Shown: positions 1-12,651, numbered from the stretch's first letter. The stretch is DNA of 64,000 bases from Urophycis tenuis (GCA_036785325.1 JAXIVH010000016.1:7083044-7147043), one strand, 5' to 3'. Notes: generated by a model not told the origin, from the sequence alone. A program made the numbers and translations.

Positions 1-476
1 CTTTAATCTGTGATTTCGTCTTTCGGAGCACCGAGTGATAGAGCAGCTTCCTCCCCCACCCAGAGCCAGAGCCGCGGAGCCTTTGTGTTCGTCTGGTCGG
101 AGCCTCCTTCCTTCGGTGCCCTGAGAGTGACGCACTGAAACCACTTCCCTCTCCACCGAAAACCAAACTTATCGGAGCATAAATACGTCCGAGTTTCCTT
201 CCTGCTGAAACTCGGAGCGGTTTCCTGTCTGGAGAAGAATAGCAGGAAGAGCCCCCGGCAGATAAAGACTAGAATTAAATTCTGTTGGGACGAGAGCACA
301 GGGTGGCGCTAGGCCCGGTGTCAACCACAGGACAAATATTTTCATCCCAAAAGCCGTCAAATAAAACAAAAACAGATGAGCACTCAGTCTGACCTTTGAA
401 CCCAATTATTTTGTACTATTGGCCTTGGTCCAGAACGGGTTCATCTGAATGAACCGCTGTTTAACTCTGGGATGTC

Positions 477-893
477 CACTGATTCTACTCACAGACCTTG
501 TGAGTCATAAGACCGTCTCATGTCCACACAGACCGGTGTGAGTCATAAGACCGTCTCATGTCCACACAGACCGGTGTGAGTCATAAGACCGTCTCATGTC
601 CACACAGACCGGTGTGAGTCATAAGACCGTCTCATGTCCACACAGACCGGTGTGAGTCATAAGACCGTCTCATGTCCACACAGACCGGTGTGAGTCATAA
701 GACCGTCTCATGTCCACCGGTGTGAGTCATAAGACCGTCTCATGTCCACACAGACCGGTGTGAGTCATAAGACCGTCTCATGTCCACACAGACCTTGTGA
801 GTCATAAGACCGCCTCATGTCCACACAGACCAGTGTGAGTCATAAGACCGTCTCATGTCCACACAGACCTTGTGAGTCATAAGACCGCCTCAT
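477..893. repeat. 38-bp minisatellite, about 11 copies
   Basis: Units contain GTGAGTCATAAGACCGTCTC and ATGTCCACACAGACCGGT. It lies in the ldb2 intron downstream of the 1148-1271 exon. Confidence 0.93.
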
Positions 894-1147
894 GTGTGTG
901 TCCTCGTTAGGCTGAGAGAGCAGCTTCTTCTCGTTGGGAGTGCCGGGAGCCAGCCCTGTCGCTGCGTGATTAAAGCTCTGGGTTGTAATTAAAGTCTTAC
1001 GGAGGCCAAGCGCTGCCTCCCTCCATAGGCAACGGGTCTGAGCTCTTTGATGGCGCTTTAGTCAAACCTCCACGGCAGCGAGAGGAAGTCCCTCAGCCCG
1101 CTGGACCCTCACTAGGTCTACCCACACGGGGAGCATGGAGACGGTAC

Positions 1148-1271
1148 CTGGCGGAGCCACCATGCGCTGCCACTTCTGGAACAAGCAGGTCTTCAGGCAA
1201 TCCCGCGGGCTCAGGTTGTACGACTTGTGTCTGGACATCAGCTCCTGCATGGGCTCCAGAATGACACAGAG
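1148..1271 (-). CDS. ldb2: ldb2 internal exon (LDB dimerisation-region end)
   Basis: Acceptor ttctgtgttgcag and donor CCAG|gtaccg bound a 124-bp exon of 41 codons plus one base. It encodes LCVILEPMQELMSRHKSYNL, then SPRDCLKTCLFQKWQRMVAPP, the almost invariant block that ends the LDB1/LDB2 dimerisation domain and precedes the basic nuclear-localisation stretch. The wording YNLSPRDCLKTCL fits LDB2. It should follow residue about 203 of the protein, so roughly 160 codons are missing between this exon and exon 1. The later exons would lie left of the window start. Confidence 0.94.
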
Positions 1272-1433
1272 CTGCAACACAGAACCACTGGGGTCAGACA
1301 CACAGGCCACATATCCTCACCAGAACCAGAGCCAGACACCAAACCAGTGGTGGTGCCCCCAGTGGGCCCCACCACACCCACCAGAACATTCAGAGCTCTG
1401 AAACAATCACTACGACAACACTGACTTACCTGA

Positions 1434-1803
1434 TGCTTGACATAGCTTAGCATGACCTAGCTTAGTGTGACATAGCTTAGCATGACCTGGTTTACTGTGA
1501 CATAGCTTAGCATGACCTAGCTTAGTGTGACATAGCTTAGCATGACCTGGTTTAGTGTGACATAGCTTAGCAGGACCTAGCTGAGTGTGACATAGCATAG
1601 CATGGCATTGCTAGCGTGACCTAGCTTAGTGTGACATAGCTTAGTGTGACCTAGCTTAGTGTGACATAGTTTAGCATGACCTAGCTTAGTGTGACATAGC
1701 TTAGCATGACATCGCTTTACATGGCGAGGCTTAGCATGATCGATCTTAGCCTCACCTAGCTTAGCATAACATAGCTTGGCATGACATAGATTAGCAAGAC
1801 ATG
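1434..1803. repeat. 30-bp minisatellite (two related 15-mers)
   Basis: CATAGCTTAGCATGA and CCTAGCTTAGTGTGA alternate about twelve times, in the ldb2 intron just upstream of the 1148-1271 exon. Confidence 0.9.
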
Positions 1804-1920
1804 GCATTTGTTGACACTAACTTTTCACATAAAGACAAAGGTCCACTGTGTAGAATCTAGGAGGATCCAGGAGTGAGCTTGTAGAAAAACTGAATCCCCA
1901 CCCACCCCTTCCTTTCTGGC

Positions 1921-2310
1921 TACTGGCCTGTACTGGTCTGTACTGTGTAAGGTTACTGGTCTGTAATGTGTGAGGTGTCTGTACTGGTCTGTACTTTGTA
2001 AGGTCTCTGTAGTGGTCTGTACTGTGTAAGGTCTCTGAACTGGTCTGTACTGTGTAAGGTCTCTGAACTGGTCTGTACTGTGTAAGGTCTCTGTACTGGT
2101 CTGTACTGTGTAAGGTCTCTGTACTGGTCTGTACTGTGTAAGGTGTCTGTACTGGTCTGTACTGTGTAAGGTCTCTGTACTGGTCTGTACTGTGTGAGGT
2201 GTATGTACTGGTCTGTACTGTGTAAGGTGTCTGTACTGGTCTGTACTGTGTAAGGTGTCTGTACTGGTCTGTACTGTGTAAGGTCTCTGTACTGGTCAGT
2301 ACTGTGTAAG
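1921..2310. repeat. 28-bp minisatellite, about 14 copies
   Basis: Unit core GGTCTGTACTGTGTAAGGTC then TCTGTACT. Confidence 0.92.
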
Positions 2311-2639
2311 CTGCCAGTAGGTTTTTCAAAATGATGTCATTGTCTATGAAAGCAAGTGTCGCAAGGATGAGGTTCCTTGATAGATTTATACAAAACATAC
2401 AAATACATTATTTAGTCTGTAAAAATAGAGGCCATTGTTTACAAGTAAAGGTCCTTTAACATTGAACACAATTGTTCGATGTGATTCTTAACCACATCAA
2501 AATAATTGGTCTGTGCACATTTGAATTTTTGATTTGTTTTAAAAAAAGCAACATTGGTTTTAATGGCGACAAGGTCAGGTTTTGACTGTCCTTGTTTAAC
2601 CAATCACAACGGCCCCTGTGCATGTTGTAGGGTTTATGT

Positions 2640-3512
2640 GTCCCTAACCCAGTACATGTTGTACAGTAGGACAGCTTTACATGTCCTACTGTACATGTTG
2701 TACAGTAGGACAGCTTTACATGTCCCTAACCCAGTACATGTTGTACAGTAGGACAGCTTTACATGTACCCAACCCTGTACATGTTGTACAGTAGGACAGC
2801 TTTACATGTCCCTAACCCAGTACATGTTGTTCAGTAGGACAGCTTTACATGTCCCTAACCCAGTACATGTTGTACAGTAGGACAGCTTTACATGTCCCTA
2901 ACCCTGTACATGTTGTACAGTAGGACAGCTTTACATGTCCTACTGTACGTGTTGTACAGTAGGACAGCTTTACGTGTCCTACTGTACATGATGTACAGTA
3001 GGACAGCTTTACGTGTCCTACTGTACATGATGTACAGTAGGACACGTAAAGCTGTCCTACTGTACAACACGTACAGTAGGACATGTAAAGCTGTCCTACT
3101 GTACATGATGTACAGTAGGACAGCTTTACGTGTCCTACTGTACATGATGTACAGTAGGACAGCTTTACGTGTCCTACTGTACATGGGGTACAGTAGGACA
3201 GCTTTACGTGTCCTACTGTACATGATGTACAGTAGGACAGCTTTACGTGTCCTACTGTACATGTTGTACAGTAGGACAGCTTTACGTGTCCTACTGTACA
3301 TGGGGTACAGTAGGACAGCTTTACATGTCCTACTGTACATGTTGTACAGTAGGACAGCTTTACGTGTCCTACTGTACATGTTGTACAGTAGGACAGCTTT
3401 ACGTGTCCTATTGTACATGTTGTACAGTAGGACAGCTTTACGTGTCCTACTGTACATGTTGTACAGTAGGACAGCTTTACATGTCCTACTGTACGTGTTG
3501 TACAGTAGGACA
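2640..3512. repeat. 39-bp quasi-palindromic minisatellite, about 22 copies, with an inverted block
   Basis: Each unit combines GTACATGTTGTAC with GTAGGACA...TGTCCTAC, so units are nearly self-complementary and the array is open in several frames on both strands. Between about 3036 and 3105 the central CAGCTTTAC reads in the opposite orientation (GTAAAGCTG). Confidence 0.93.
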
Positions 3513-3519
3513 GGTTGGC

Positions 3520-3925
3520 GTTGGGGTTAAAGGCTGCTTTGGGTAACATGACAGTGTGGAGCTGTTTCCTTTTGGATAGATTAAAGCAAACTGATGATAT
3601 TAATGATAAATTATATTACAAATGATATTATACACATCACACTGAACCTTCCATCTCAAACTAAACAGTTTGTTTTAGTTTAGTATTTTGTGTTTTTGAC
3701 ATGTTGAAAGTAAAACCTTCACAGGAAGAACAGGAAACACAAACTCAGGAAACAATTTCAGTTGTGCCAGGCAGAAAAACATTGGAACCAAAAGAGTCCT
3801 AACAGTTGCTGAGGTGACAAGTGCCTGGGTGGTCTTCAGCCCAACACAAAGCTCTCCGCTGGAGACCTGACCGCCTGGCTGTACTGTATGGTATATATTA
3901 TACACAACATACTTTATACGTAGCA
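3520..3925. other. unique sequence, no gene seen
   Basis: AT-rich ldb2 intronic DNA left of the hAT insertion, without a recognisable feature. Confidence 0.6.
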
Positions 3926-3933
3926 ACACCAAC

Positions 3934-5179
3934 TAGTGTTGTTCCGATACCAAAATTTTGACTTCGATACGATACCTGCAATAAAAACCTCGATACTCGA
4001 TACTATACGATACTATACTATACTCCACCAGGTATAAAGAGTAGGCCTCGGTGTTTAATTTAATAGGCCTGGCCTACTAGTTTGCATGTCAATTCTGGGG
4101 TCATGTTCGTCATTTTACGTCCGTGTCAAATGGGCTAAGCGCCATCTGATGGAGCCCGGTAAACAGTTCTGAGATTAGAAAACTCCCCCGTGGCCGCATT
4201 ATACATTCTGGTAGTAGGCCTACGCTACTGAGTGCATCCAGGTAGCCTATAACACCTAGAAATAATTATTAACAAACGTCATATATGCCATGACATTACC
4301 AGAACTGATTGAATATTAAATAGCGTTTGCAAATGCTTAAGTTAACATTACCAGCGTTGACTTAAGCATAACTTGCAAACGCTATTTAATATTCAATCAG
4401 TTCTGGTAGCCTAATGTCAAGGCATATATGCGCTTTCATAAGCTAACCAGTTGAGAAATGATAAAGGCGAGAATGATACAGTTGCTACCTCGACAAGTGT
4501 TGGGGGAAAAAAGGTTGTTTCATACACTCGATAAGAAAGGGGCTGTTCGTGTAGGGCTAACGGTGATTTCAGTCACATTCGCTAACCGGCGAAATCGGTC
4601 TTTGAATCCTTTGTAAATGAGGGGGATGTCTGTCAGCAAGGTGCTTCGCCATGTTAGACGTGTTCCCTCCCTTCGTCGGCACTCCTCTTTAGCACGTCTT
4701 ACACATCGGGCTTCAGTGTGTCTGTTGGTTTCCCTGCACTATCTGCGAGGTAAGCAAAATAGTTCCAAATTCGCTTCTCCCGTCTTTTTTGTTGACAAGC
4801 CGGGGACGGTCGGCAGGAGCTTCCGAACTTGACGCCATCTCTACTCTTTCCCTCTCTCTCTCACTCGCTCGCTAACGTTCAACTGCTGCTGCGTGTAGCT
4901 GAGTGCGTAGACATAATATGTATATATTATGTTTATTATGTATATATTATGTCTATGGCTGAGTGCGCGAGCTGAGGAGGAAAGCAACTTAGGCACGCCC
5001 ACTAGCCCCTCCGTGCAAGGAGTGTGACCAAAGAATGACAGACATAGCGCGGCTCGCTGCACAGACACAGAACGTTATTTTAAGAGAAGTATCGATACTG
5101 AAAAATGTAGGTATTGGATCGTTTTTTTGCATCAGGGTATCATGATACCTTTCTAGTATCGGTATATCGTCCAACACTA
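3934..5179. mobile_element. non-autonomous hAT DNA transposon with perfect 8-bp target duplication
   Basis: The element starts TAGTGTTG and ends CAACACTA (inverted termini), and is flanked on both sides by the identical octamer ACACCAAC (3926-3933 and 5180-5187). An 8-bp duplication with short TIRs is the hallmark of hAT elements. The subterminal regions hold repeated CGATAC/GTATCG motifs. The 1246-bp element has no transposase-like frame, so it depended on a helper. It carries an internal imperfect palindrome (4280-4430). Confidence 0.88.
4280..4430. repeat. long internal hairpin (imperfect palindrome) in the hAT element
   Basis: The left arm begins CATATATGCC and runs through CCAGAACTGATTGAAT and ATTAAATAGCGTTTGCAA. 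The right arm is its reverse complement with a few small indels. The arms are about 65 bp and the loop about 20 nt. Transcribed in either direction, this would fold into one long hairpin. Confidence 0.85.
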
Positions 5180-5264
5180 ACACCAACACTACAGAACTGA
5201 TGGAGTCTCATCTCACCAGGGTCTGCTCCCCAGGAGAACCTCTCAGCTCACCAAACACAGCAGC

Positions 5265-5852
5265 ACACCTAGCTAGCCCCAACGCTAACCCAGTGCTACA
5301 TTATTCTAGCCCCAACTAGCCCCAACGCTAAGCCAGTTCTACATTATTCTAGCCCCAACTAGCCCCAACGCTAACCCAGTGCTACATTATTCCTAGCCCC
5401 AACTAGCCCCAACGCTAACCCAGTGCTACATTATTCTAGCCCCAACTAGCCCCAACGCTAACCCAGTGCTACATTATTCTAGCCCCAACTAGCCCCAACG
5501 CTAACCCAGTGCTACATTATTCTAGCCCCAACTAGCCCCAACGCTAAACCCAGTGCTACATTATTCTAGCCCCAACTAGCCCCAACGCTAATCCACTACT
5601 TCATTATTCTAGCCCCAACTAGCCCCAACGCTAACCCACTACTTCATTATTCTAGCCCCAACTAGCCCCAACGCTAACCCAGTGCTACATTATTCTAGCC
5701 CCAACTAGCCCCAACGCTAACCCACTACTTCATTATTCTAGCCCCAACTAGCCCCCACGCTAACCCACTACTTCATTATTCTAGCCCCAACGCTAACCCA
5801 GTGCTACATTATTCTAGCCCCAACTAGCCCCAACGCTAACCCAGTGCTACAT
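5265..5852. repeat. 43-bp minisatellite, about 14 copies
   Basis: Units contain TACATTATTCTAGCCCCAAC and TAGCCCCAACGCTAACCCA. Confidence 0.93.
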
Positions 5853-5891
5853 TATTCACACAGGTGTGCCTCACACACCTGTGTACACACA

Positions 5892-6275
<384 letters not shown>

Positions 6276-6289
6276 AGCTAACTAATCAA

Positions 6290-6605
6290 TACCACATGCA
6301 GGCTATGAAGGCATTCTGCATCGTGGGACCCTGCGTGGGGGCGGTCTGGAGCCAGAGGCTGAGGGGTCCAGGGTCAGAGAAGTAGGTAGGTGGGGTAAGT
6401 GGGTGGTGGTGGTCTGTCATCTTAAATTCATCACAGCAGCCCAACATCTGGAGAACATTTAGGATGTGGAGCAGCAGGTCCAGTGCAACACTTAACTCAG
6501 CAGGAGCCCACCATCATCTAACCTGGACCAGTTACTACCTGGTCCTCCATCCCACCATCTGACCCTTATCTCACAGACAAGGTCCAGTTACTACCAAGCC
6601 CTAAT
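6290..6605. other. unique sequence, no gene seen
   Basis: Mixed-composition intronic DNA between the CA run and the 33-bp array; no exon or ldb2 coding similarity was recognised. Confidence 0.55.
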
Positions 6606-6609
6606 GGTC

Positions 6610-8035
6610 TCCTACCTGGTCCACTATTACCTGCCTCCTAACTCCTACCTGGTCCACTATTCCCTGCCTCCTAACTCCTACCTGGTCCACTATTACCTGT
6701 CTCCTAACTCCTACCTGGGTCCACTATTACCTGTCTCCTAACTCCTACCTGGTCCACTATAACCTGTCTCCTAACTCCTACCTGGTCCACTATTACTTGT
6801 CTCCTAACTCCTACCTGGTCCACTATCACCTGTCTCCTAACTCCTAACTGGTCCACTATTACCTGCCTCCTAACTCCTACCTGGTCCACTATTACCTGCC
6901 TCCTAACTCCTACCTGGTCCACTATTACCTGCCTCCTAACTCCTACCTGGTCCACTATTACCTGCCTCCTAACTCCTACCTGGTCGACTATTACCTGCCT
7001 CCTAACTCCTACCTGGTCCACTATTACCTGCCTCCTAACTCCTACCTGGTCGACTATTACCTGCCTCCTAACTCCTACCTGGTCCACTATTACCTGCCTC
7101 CTAACTCCTACCTGGTCCACTATTACCTGCCTCCTAACTCCTACCTGGTCCACTATTACCTGCCTCCTACCTGGTCGACTATTACCTGCCTCCTAACTCC
7201 TACCTGGTCCACTATTACCTGCCTCCTAACTCCTACCTGGTCCACTGTTACCTGCCTCCTAACTCCTACCTGGTCCACTATTACCTGCCTCCTAACTCCT
7301 ACCTGGTCCACTGTTACCTGCCTCCTAACTCCTACCTGGTCCACTATTACCTGCCTCCTAACTCCTACCTGGTCCACTATTACCTGTCTCCTAACTCCTA
7401 CCTGGTCCACTGTTACCTGCCTCCTAACTCCTACCTGGTCCACTATTACCTGCCTCCTAACTCCTACCGGGTCCACTATTACCTGTCTCCTAACTCCTAA
7501 CTGGTCCACTATTACCTGCCTCCTAACTCCTACCTGGTCCACTGTTACCTGCCTCCTAACTCCTACCTGGTCCACTATTACTTGGCTCCTAACTCCTACC
7601 GGGTCCACTATTACCTGTCTCCTAACTCCTAACTGGTCCACTATTACCTGCCTCCTAACTCCTACCTGGTCCACTGTTACCTGCCTCCTAACTCCTACCT
7701 GGTCCACTGTTACCTGCCTCCTAACTCCTACCTGGTCCACTGTTACCTGCCTCCTAACTCCTACCTGGTCCACTATTACTTGGCTCCTAACTCCTACCTG
7801 GTCCACTATTACCTGTCTCCTAACTCCTACCTGGTCCACTATTACTTGTCTCCTAACTCCTACCTGGTCCACTATTACCTGCCTCCTAACTCCTACCTGG
7901 TCCACTATTACCTGCCTCCTAACTCCTACCTGGTCCACTGTTACCTGCCTCCTAACTCCTACCTGGTCCACTGTTACCTGCCTCCTAACTCCTACCTGGT
8001 CCACTGTTACCTGCCTCCTAACTCCTACCTGGTAT
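6610..8035. repeat. 33-bp minisatellite, about 43 copies
   Basis: Unit CTCCTAACTCCTACCTGGTC then CACTATTACCTGC, with ATT/GTT variants. It reads as VDQVGVRRQVI repeats on the minus strand only because 33 is a multiple of three. Confidence 0.95.
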
Positions 8036-8069
8036 CCTACCTCTCAGTTCTTCTAATGCCTCCAGGATG

Positions 8070-8150
8070 GTCTGGTGTAGTCTAGTGTTAAGCACGTGTG
8101 ACCCCAGCCTCAAGGTACCGAGTTCGATCCCCAATGTCCACAGGTGTTGT
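8070..8150 (+). repeat. tRNA-like (SINE head) sequence
   Basis: TAGTCTAGTGTTAAGCACG followed 40 nt later by GAGTTCGATCCCC (8120-8132) resembles A and B boxes. A clover-leaf cannot be closed, so this is more likely a SINE-derived fragment than a tRNA gene. Confidence 0.4.
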
Positions 8151-8282
8151 GGTGTTCTCTGATGTTAGCTAATAGATGATGTCTTCACAGCACTGTATTA
8201 GATTATATCTGAGGGTCCCGATTAAATGTACCTGAACCCACAAGTGTCTGATAAATTACTGAATTGTACGTAAAACCAAGCA

Positions 8283-8386
8283 CACAAAAGACAGGACCCA
8301 GATCAGGACCCAGGTCAGGACCCAAGTAGGGACCCAGGTCAGGACCCAGGTCAGGACCCAGATCAGGACCAAGGTCAGGACCCAGG
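8283..8386. repeat. 12-bp minisatellite (AGGACCCAGGTC)
   Basis: About eight imperfect copies near the assembly gap. Confidence 0.88.
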
Positions 8387-8541
8387 CAGCAGCCCTCACC
8401 CTGTCCTTCACCTCTGCCACCTCTAAGCAGAGACAGACCCAAACCCGGGACATGCTGGCTAGACGAGGGCTCCCCGGGGAGGGAGGGAGGGAGGGAGGGG
8501 GGGAGGGAGGGAGGGAGGGGGGGAGGGAGGGACTCCCTGGG

Positions 8542-8741
8542 NNNNNNNNNNNNNNNNNNNNNNNNNNNNNNNNNNNNNNNNNNNNNNNNNNNNNNNNNNN
8601 NNNNNNNNNNNNNNNNNNNNNNNNNNNNNNNNNNNNNNNNNNNNNNNNNNNNNNNNNNNNNNNNNNNNNNNNNNNNNNNNNNNNNNNNNNNNNNNNNNNN
8701 NNNNNNNNNNNNNNNNNNNNNNNNNNNNNNNNNNNNNNNNN
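8542..8741. other. assembly gap, 200 N
   Basis: Exactly 200 unknown bases, preceded by a GGGA-rich low-complexity run (8481-8541). The round length suggests a scaffolding placeholder rather than a measured gap. It falls inside ldb2, between exon 1 and the internal exon, and is the most likely place for the missing exons. Confidence 0.97.
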
Positions 8742-9398
8742 TAGCATTGCGTGCAGGGGTAGCTATCAGAACACAAAGTTGGACATTTTAAATTCTTGTT
8801 GTCAGGTTGTCGGCCTACACCCAAACCCAACATTTGGTGAGCCTCAAACTTTTTCTGCTACAATATGGCAACTGTAGAGACCGAGTTTCTCTGTTACAAC
8901 AACCTAACTCTGTTCAAAAGCTAACAGTGTTACAATATGCTAACTCTGTTGACACCATCATCCACATCTTAGCGCTAAGGTTTCATGCTACATCACATCC
9001 TCGTCGCTTTGGGAAGTACAAACATCTATAGGACATAAACAGGAGGGGCTGGCTTCTCTCGGGTCCTCATTCTGGCTGTTATCTGGGGACAGTGTGGGTC
9101 GCGTCCGGGCAGCAGGAAAAAGGTGCACTCATTGTGTGGACATCCTGTGGGCTGGACTGGAGCCACTATCTGGAGCCATCTTCCCACGGTACTCACTCTC
9201 TAATAAACCTATTCACTGGTTATCATCATGTTATACATTCATATACTCTCAGGCAAACAGTTTCTTTTTGCATATTTTAAACATGCCTTCATTTAAATGA
9301 TGGATTTTTAAAAAATATTTTCCACTAATTTACTATAAACTGAGGAACACCAACCATTTACTGAGGATGGGAACAAGCACAATGTGAGGGCATTCAGG
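8742..9398. other. unique sequence right of the gap, no gene seen
   Basis: No splice-bounded open segment with ldb2 similarity was recognised on the minus strand. Confidence 0.55.
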
Positions 9399-9399
9399 T

Positions 9400-9785
9400 C
9401 TAGGTCAAGGGTGGTGTCATAGTGGATTAGAGTCTAGGGTGGTGTAGCAGTCTAGGGTCTAGGGTGGTGCAGTGGTCTAGGGTGGTGTAGTGGATTAGGG
9501 TCTAGGGTGGTGTAGTAAACTGGTGCTAGGGTGGTATAGTGGACTAGGGTCTTGGGTGGTGTAGTGGACTAGGGTCTAGGGTGGTGTAGTGGTCTAGGGT
9601 CTAGGGTGGTGTAATGGTCTAGGGTCTAGGGTGGTGTAGTGGACTAGGGTCTAGGGTGGTGTAGTGGACTAGGGTCTATGGTGGTGTAATGGACTAGGGT
9701 CTAGGGTGGTGTAGTGGACTAGGGTCTATGGTGGTGTAATGGACTAGGGTCTAGGGTGGTGTAGTGGACTAGGGTCTATGGGTCC
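9400..9785. repeat. 24-25-bp minisatellite, about 16 copies
   Basis: Units of TCTAGGGTGGTGTAGTGGAC plus TAGGG, with the two halves also repeating separately. Confidence 0.9.
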
Positions 9786-10024
9786 AACACTCAGGAAGTA
9801 AGAACCACACCTTCGCTTCCTCTCCATCTCTGTGACAGTAGTTTTACTAACCCACCGGCTGTATGCCTCTCTGTCTCTCACCCTCTCATCCTCTCAACCT
9901 CCCTCTTCCCCTCCCTCTCTCTCTCAGTCTGTCTGTCTAGCACGCTCTCGCTCTCTGTGTCTATGTCTCTCTCTATACCTCTCTTTCCCTCTCTCTATGC
10001 TAATGTCCCTCGCTCCTCCTCAGT

Positions 10025-10051
10025 ATGCAAATCGAACCAGCTCATTTGCAT
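10025..10051. promoter_or_regulatory. inverted pair of octamer (POU) motifs
   Basis: ATGCAAAT (10025-10032) and ATTTGCAT (10044-10051) lie 11 bp apart in opposite orientation, in unique sequence within the interval between the ldb2 exons. This is the consensus POU-factor octamer. Confidence 0.45.
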
Positions 10052-10587
10052 ATGCTTAACCGTCAAATTCCCACAAATCATTGCAGCATTGAGGACGCTG
10101 ACCTCAGAGCACCGGAACACAGGAGACATGCATCACTTCCTGTTACCCACCTGCTTCAATCAGACAGAAAACAGACCAAACCGGCACCAAAGCAACAAAC
10201 CAGAACCAAACCACAACCAGACCATCATCAACAAACCAGCACCAGCACCAGACCAGCATCAAACCACAAGTAATGTAGGAGTAGAAATAGTAGTTCTCCT
10301 TCCTAATCAGTTGCAGTGATTTGAACTTGGATGCACAATATCACACATCTGTTGTTCTGATGTGATGTAAATGTTCTCCACACCGCTCTACTTCATGAGC
10401 TGACTTGTGGTACCAGTGACATGTAGCACCAGTAATACATAGTACATGGCATCCACAATTTCTCAGTATTCATTTAAAGCCTGGCTGTAATTCCACCCTA
10501 AACCTGCAGGGGCAGCTGGTCAGGAGGAGTTTAAACCCACAGAACTCCTGACCCTCACCCCAAAACCCTTATTCTCTGAACTCTAGG

Positions 10588-10800
10588 AGTTCTCTAACCT
10601 TAACCCTATAACCTGAAACCCTACTAAACTAACCCTAACCCTATAACCTGAAACCCTACTAAACTAACCTTAACCCTATAACCTGAAACCCTATTAAACT
10701 AACCTTAACCTGAAACCCTATTAAACTAACCCTAACCCTATAACCTGAAACCCTACTAAACTAACCCTAACCCTATAACCTGAAACCCTACTAAACAAAC
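10588..10800. repeat. 35-bp minisatellite with telomere-like CCCTAA
   Basis: About six units combine CTAACCCTAACCCTATAACC with TGAAACCCTACTAAA. CCCTAA occurs inside each unit, but the array is not a pure telomere repeat. Confidence 0.88.
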
Positions 10801-12110
10801 CTAAACCCTGAGGCTAGCCCTGAACCCAACCCTAAGCTTTAAGCCTACGAACCCAAACTCCCAAACACTGAGGCCAGCCCAGCAGAGACTCCAGCCTCTG
10901 GTTGGAGGAGTGCGTGGGCAGATCACTTATCAACAGATCCTAAAGCACTCGCCTAAATATGCTCTACACTCTACACTTTAGCTCAATGCTCACCAGCGCT
11001 AAGCTGTTCCATTCAGAGGACTGAGCACAACCTGCTATACACCAGGCTCAGGAGCTAGCTCTAATTAGCGAGTCATTTCACTGCCACAGCCTGCCAAGGA
11101 ACACAATGTAAGACAAACCACTGTTCTATTTTCATCCCAAACAACGCCACACACACACTTTACAATGTTGGACGTACTTAGTTAGTTGGTGAATTTATAC
11201 CAGGTAAACAAATTGATGACACAACTTGAACAATCATGTCAGACATGATCACTGTTATCTGTGTTTCCAGCAAACGGCACATGCAAGATAACATGTACTT
11301 CAAATTCAGGCGTCAAGTCATGTTTAGTAGCCTAGCCGCTCCAGACCAAAGTCCTGGTTCTTCTCAAAGGGCTTCACAACCCAAACCCTCTGAAGGTGTC
11401 CCAAGAACACAACAGCATCAACATCTAGAATAGAACTACCAAAAATATACAGCAAATATGTCTCAATATACAGAATCAGAGTACTCATCATGGAACAGAA
11501 AGTGTGATGGTTTAGACTAGACTACTGGTACGCCTACAGACCAGCTCTGTGTAGACTACAGGCTCTGTTGTCACGTATCTTTAAAACAGAACAACACCTG
11601 AACTACAAGAGCAGCTGCTAAACCAGAGATGAAATATTAAGCAGTGATTCCTTTCCAATGGGCTCCATACTTTGCTTTCGTGGCCTGAAATATTCTGTGT
11701 AACATTGTGTTTGTGATGTTCACTCCATGCCTGAAGGGGTGTAAGTAGAAGGCTCTCCGATGGTAGAGCAACGCTGTGCATGGTCTTAATAAAGCACCAC
11801 CAGAATCACACAGGAGACACGCATCATCAAGAGAGACCAGTGGGAGCAGCCAGATGGAGTATTTAGAAGGTGGTTGTGTTCCTGGTGCTGTGAAGGCACC
11901 TGGAGTCAGGAGCACACCGTTTGACCACCTCGTTATGACGCCACTCCTTCAGACGCTCATTGAGGTGCAGAGGGACTCGGGTGACTACAGGTACGTTGTG
12001 GACATCAGGGAATCGAACCCACGGGCATTCAGCCAATGTCAAATCTCTACCCACTGGCTGTCCGTTCCCCTGACCCACATACTGTACATCTCCTGTACAT
12101 GTTATTACAC
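10800..12110. other. unique ldb2 intronic sequence
   Basis: No exon is recognised. It includes CTAATTAG (homeodomain-type core) near 11061 and the tRNA-like remnant at 12001. Confidence 0.5.
12001..12080 (-). repeat. tRNA-like (SINE head) sequence
   Basis: On the minus strand, CAGTGGGTAGAG and, about 35 nt on, GGGTTCGATTCCC match tRNA A and B boxes. There is no convincing acceptor stem, so a tRNA-derived SINE remnant in ldb2 intronic sequence is the better reading. Confidence 0.45.
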
Positions 12111-12115
12111 GTATG

Positions 12116-12154
<39 letters not shown>
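12116..12154. repeat. (TA)n microsatellite
   Basis: An uninterrupted TA run of about 38 bp. Confidence 0.95.
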
Positions 12155-12155
<1 letters not shown>

Positions 12156-12464
12156 TCAATATACTAAATATAGAGTAAATATTCTGTATATATCCTGGAT
12201 ATGTACTGTACATATTGAGTACTTATACTCAATCATTTGACATACAATGTAGAGCAGTATATAGTGTACTACACCGAGCAGAGAAAACAACCCTCCCTGA
12301 GAATCACATGGCTAACAGAGCACTAATATCACATGAATATTAATATTGTTGTGTATGGAGGCTGGGGAGGCAGTAGGAGTTGTGCATGGGGGAGAGAGGT
12401 CAGGATGGAAGGCTCTGGTTATTTATTCATACTGCTGACCGTCCTGCTCACACTGCTGTACAGG

Positions 12465-12651
12465 CCTGTTCACCGCCGTGTTCACCACGGTGTTCACCAC
12501 CCACGTTCACCATGGTGTTCACCACCACGTTCACCACCACGTTCACCATACATAGAACATGGATGTGTAGGTGTGTGGGTGGAGCAGCCCATGCATCATC
12601 ACATGTAAGCAATTATACACATATCTACTACTGGTGTGTGTGTGGTGTGTG

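Noticed and set aside
8070..8150. Possible tRNA gene
   Set aside because: Box-like motifs are present but no clover-leaf closes; a SINE remnant fits better.
10588..10800. Interstitial telomere repeat
   Set aside because: CCCTAA occurs only as part of a 35-bp unit and is not in pure tandem.
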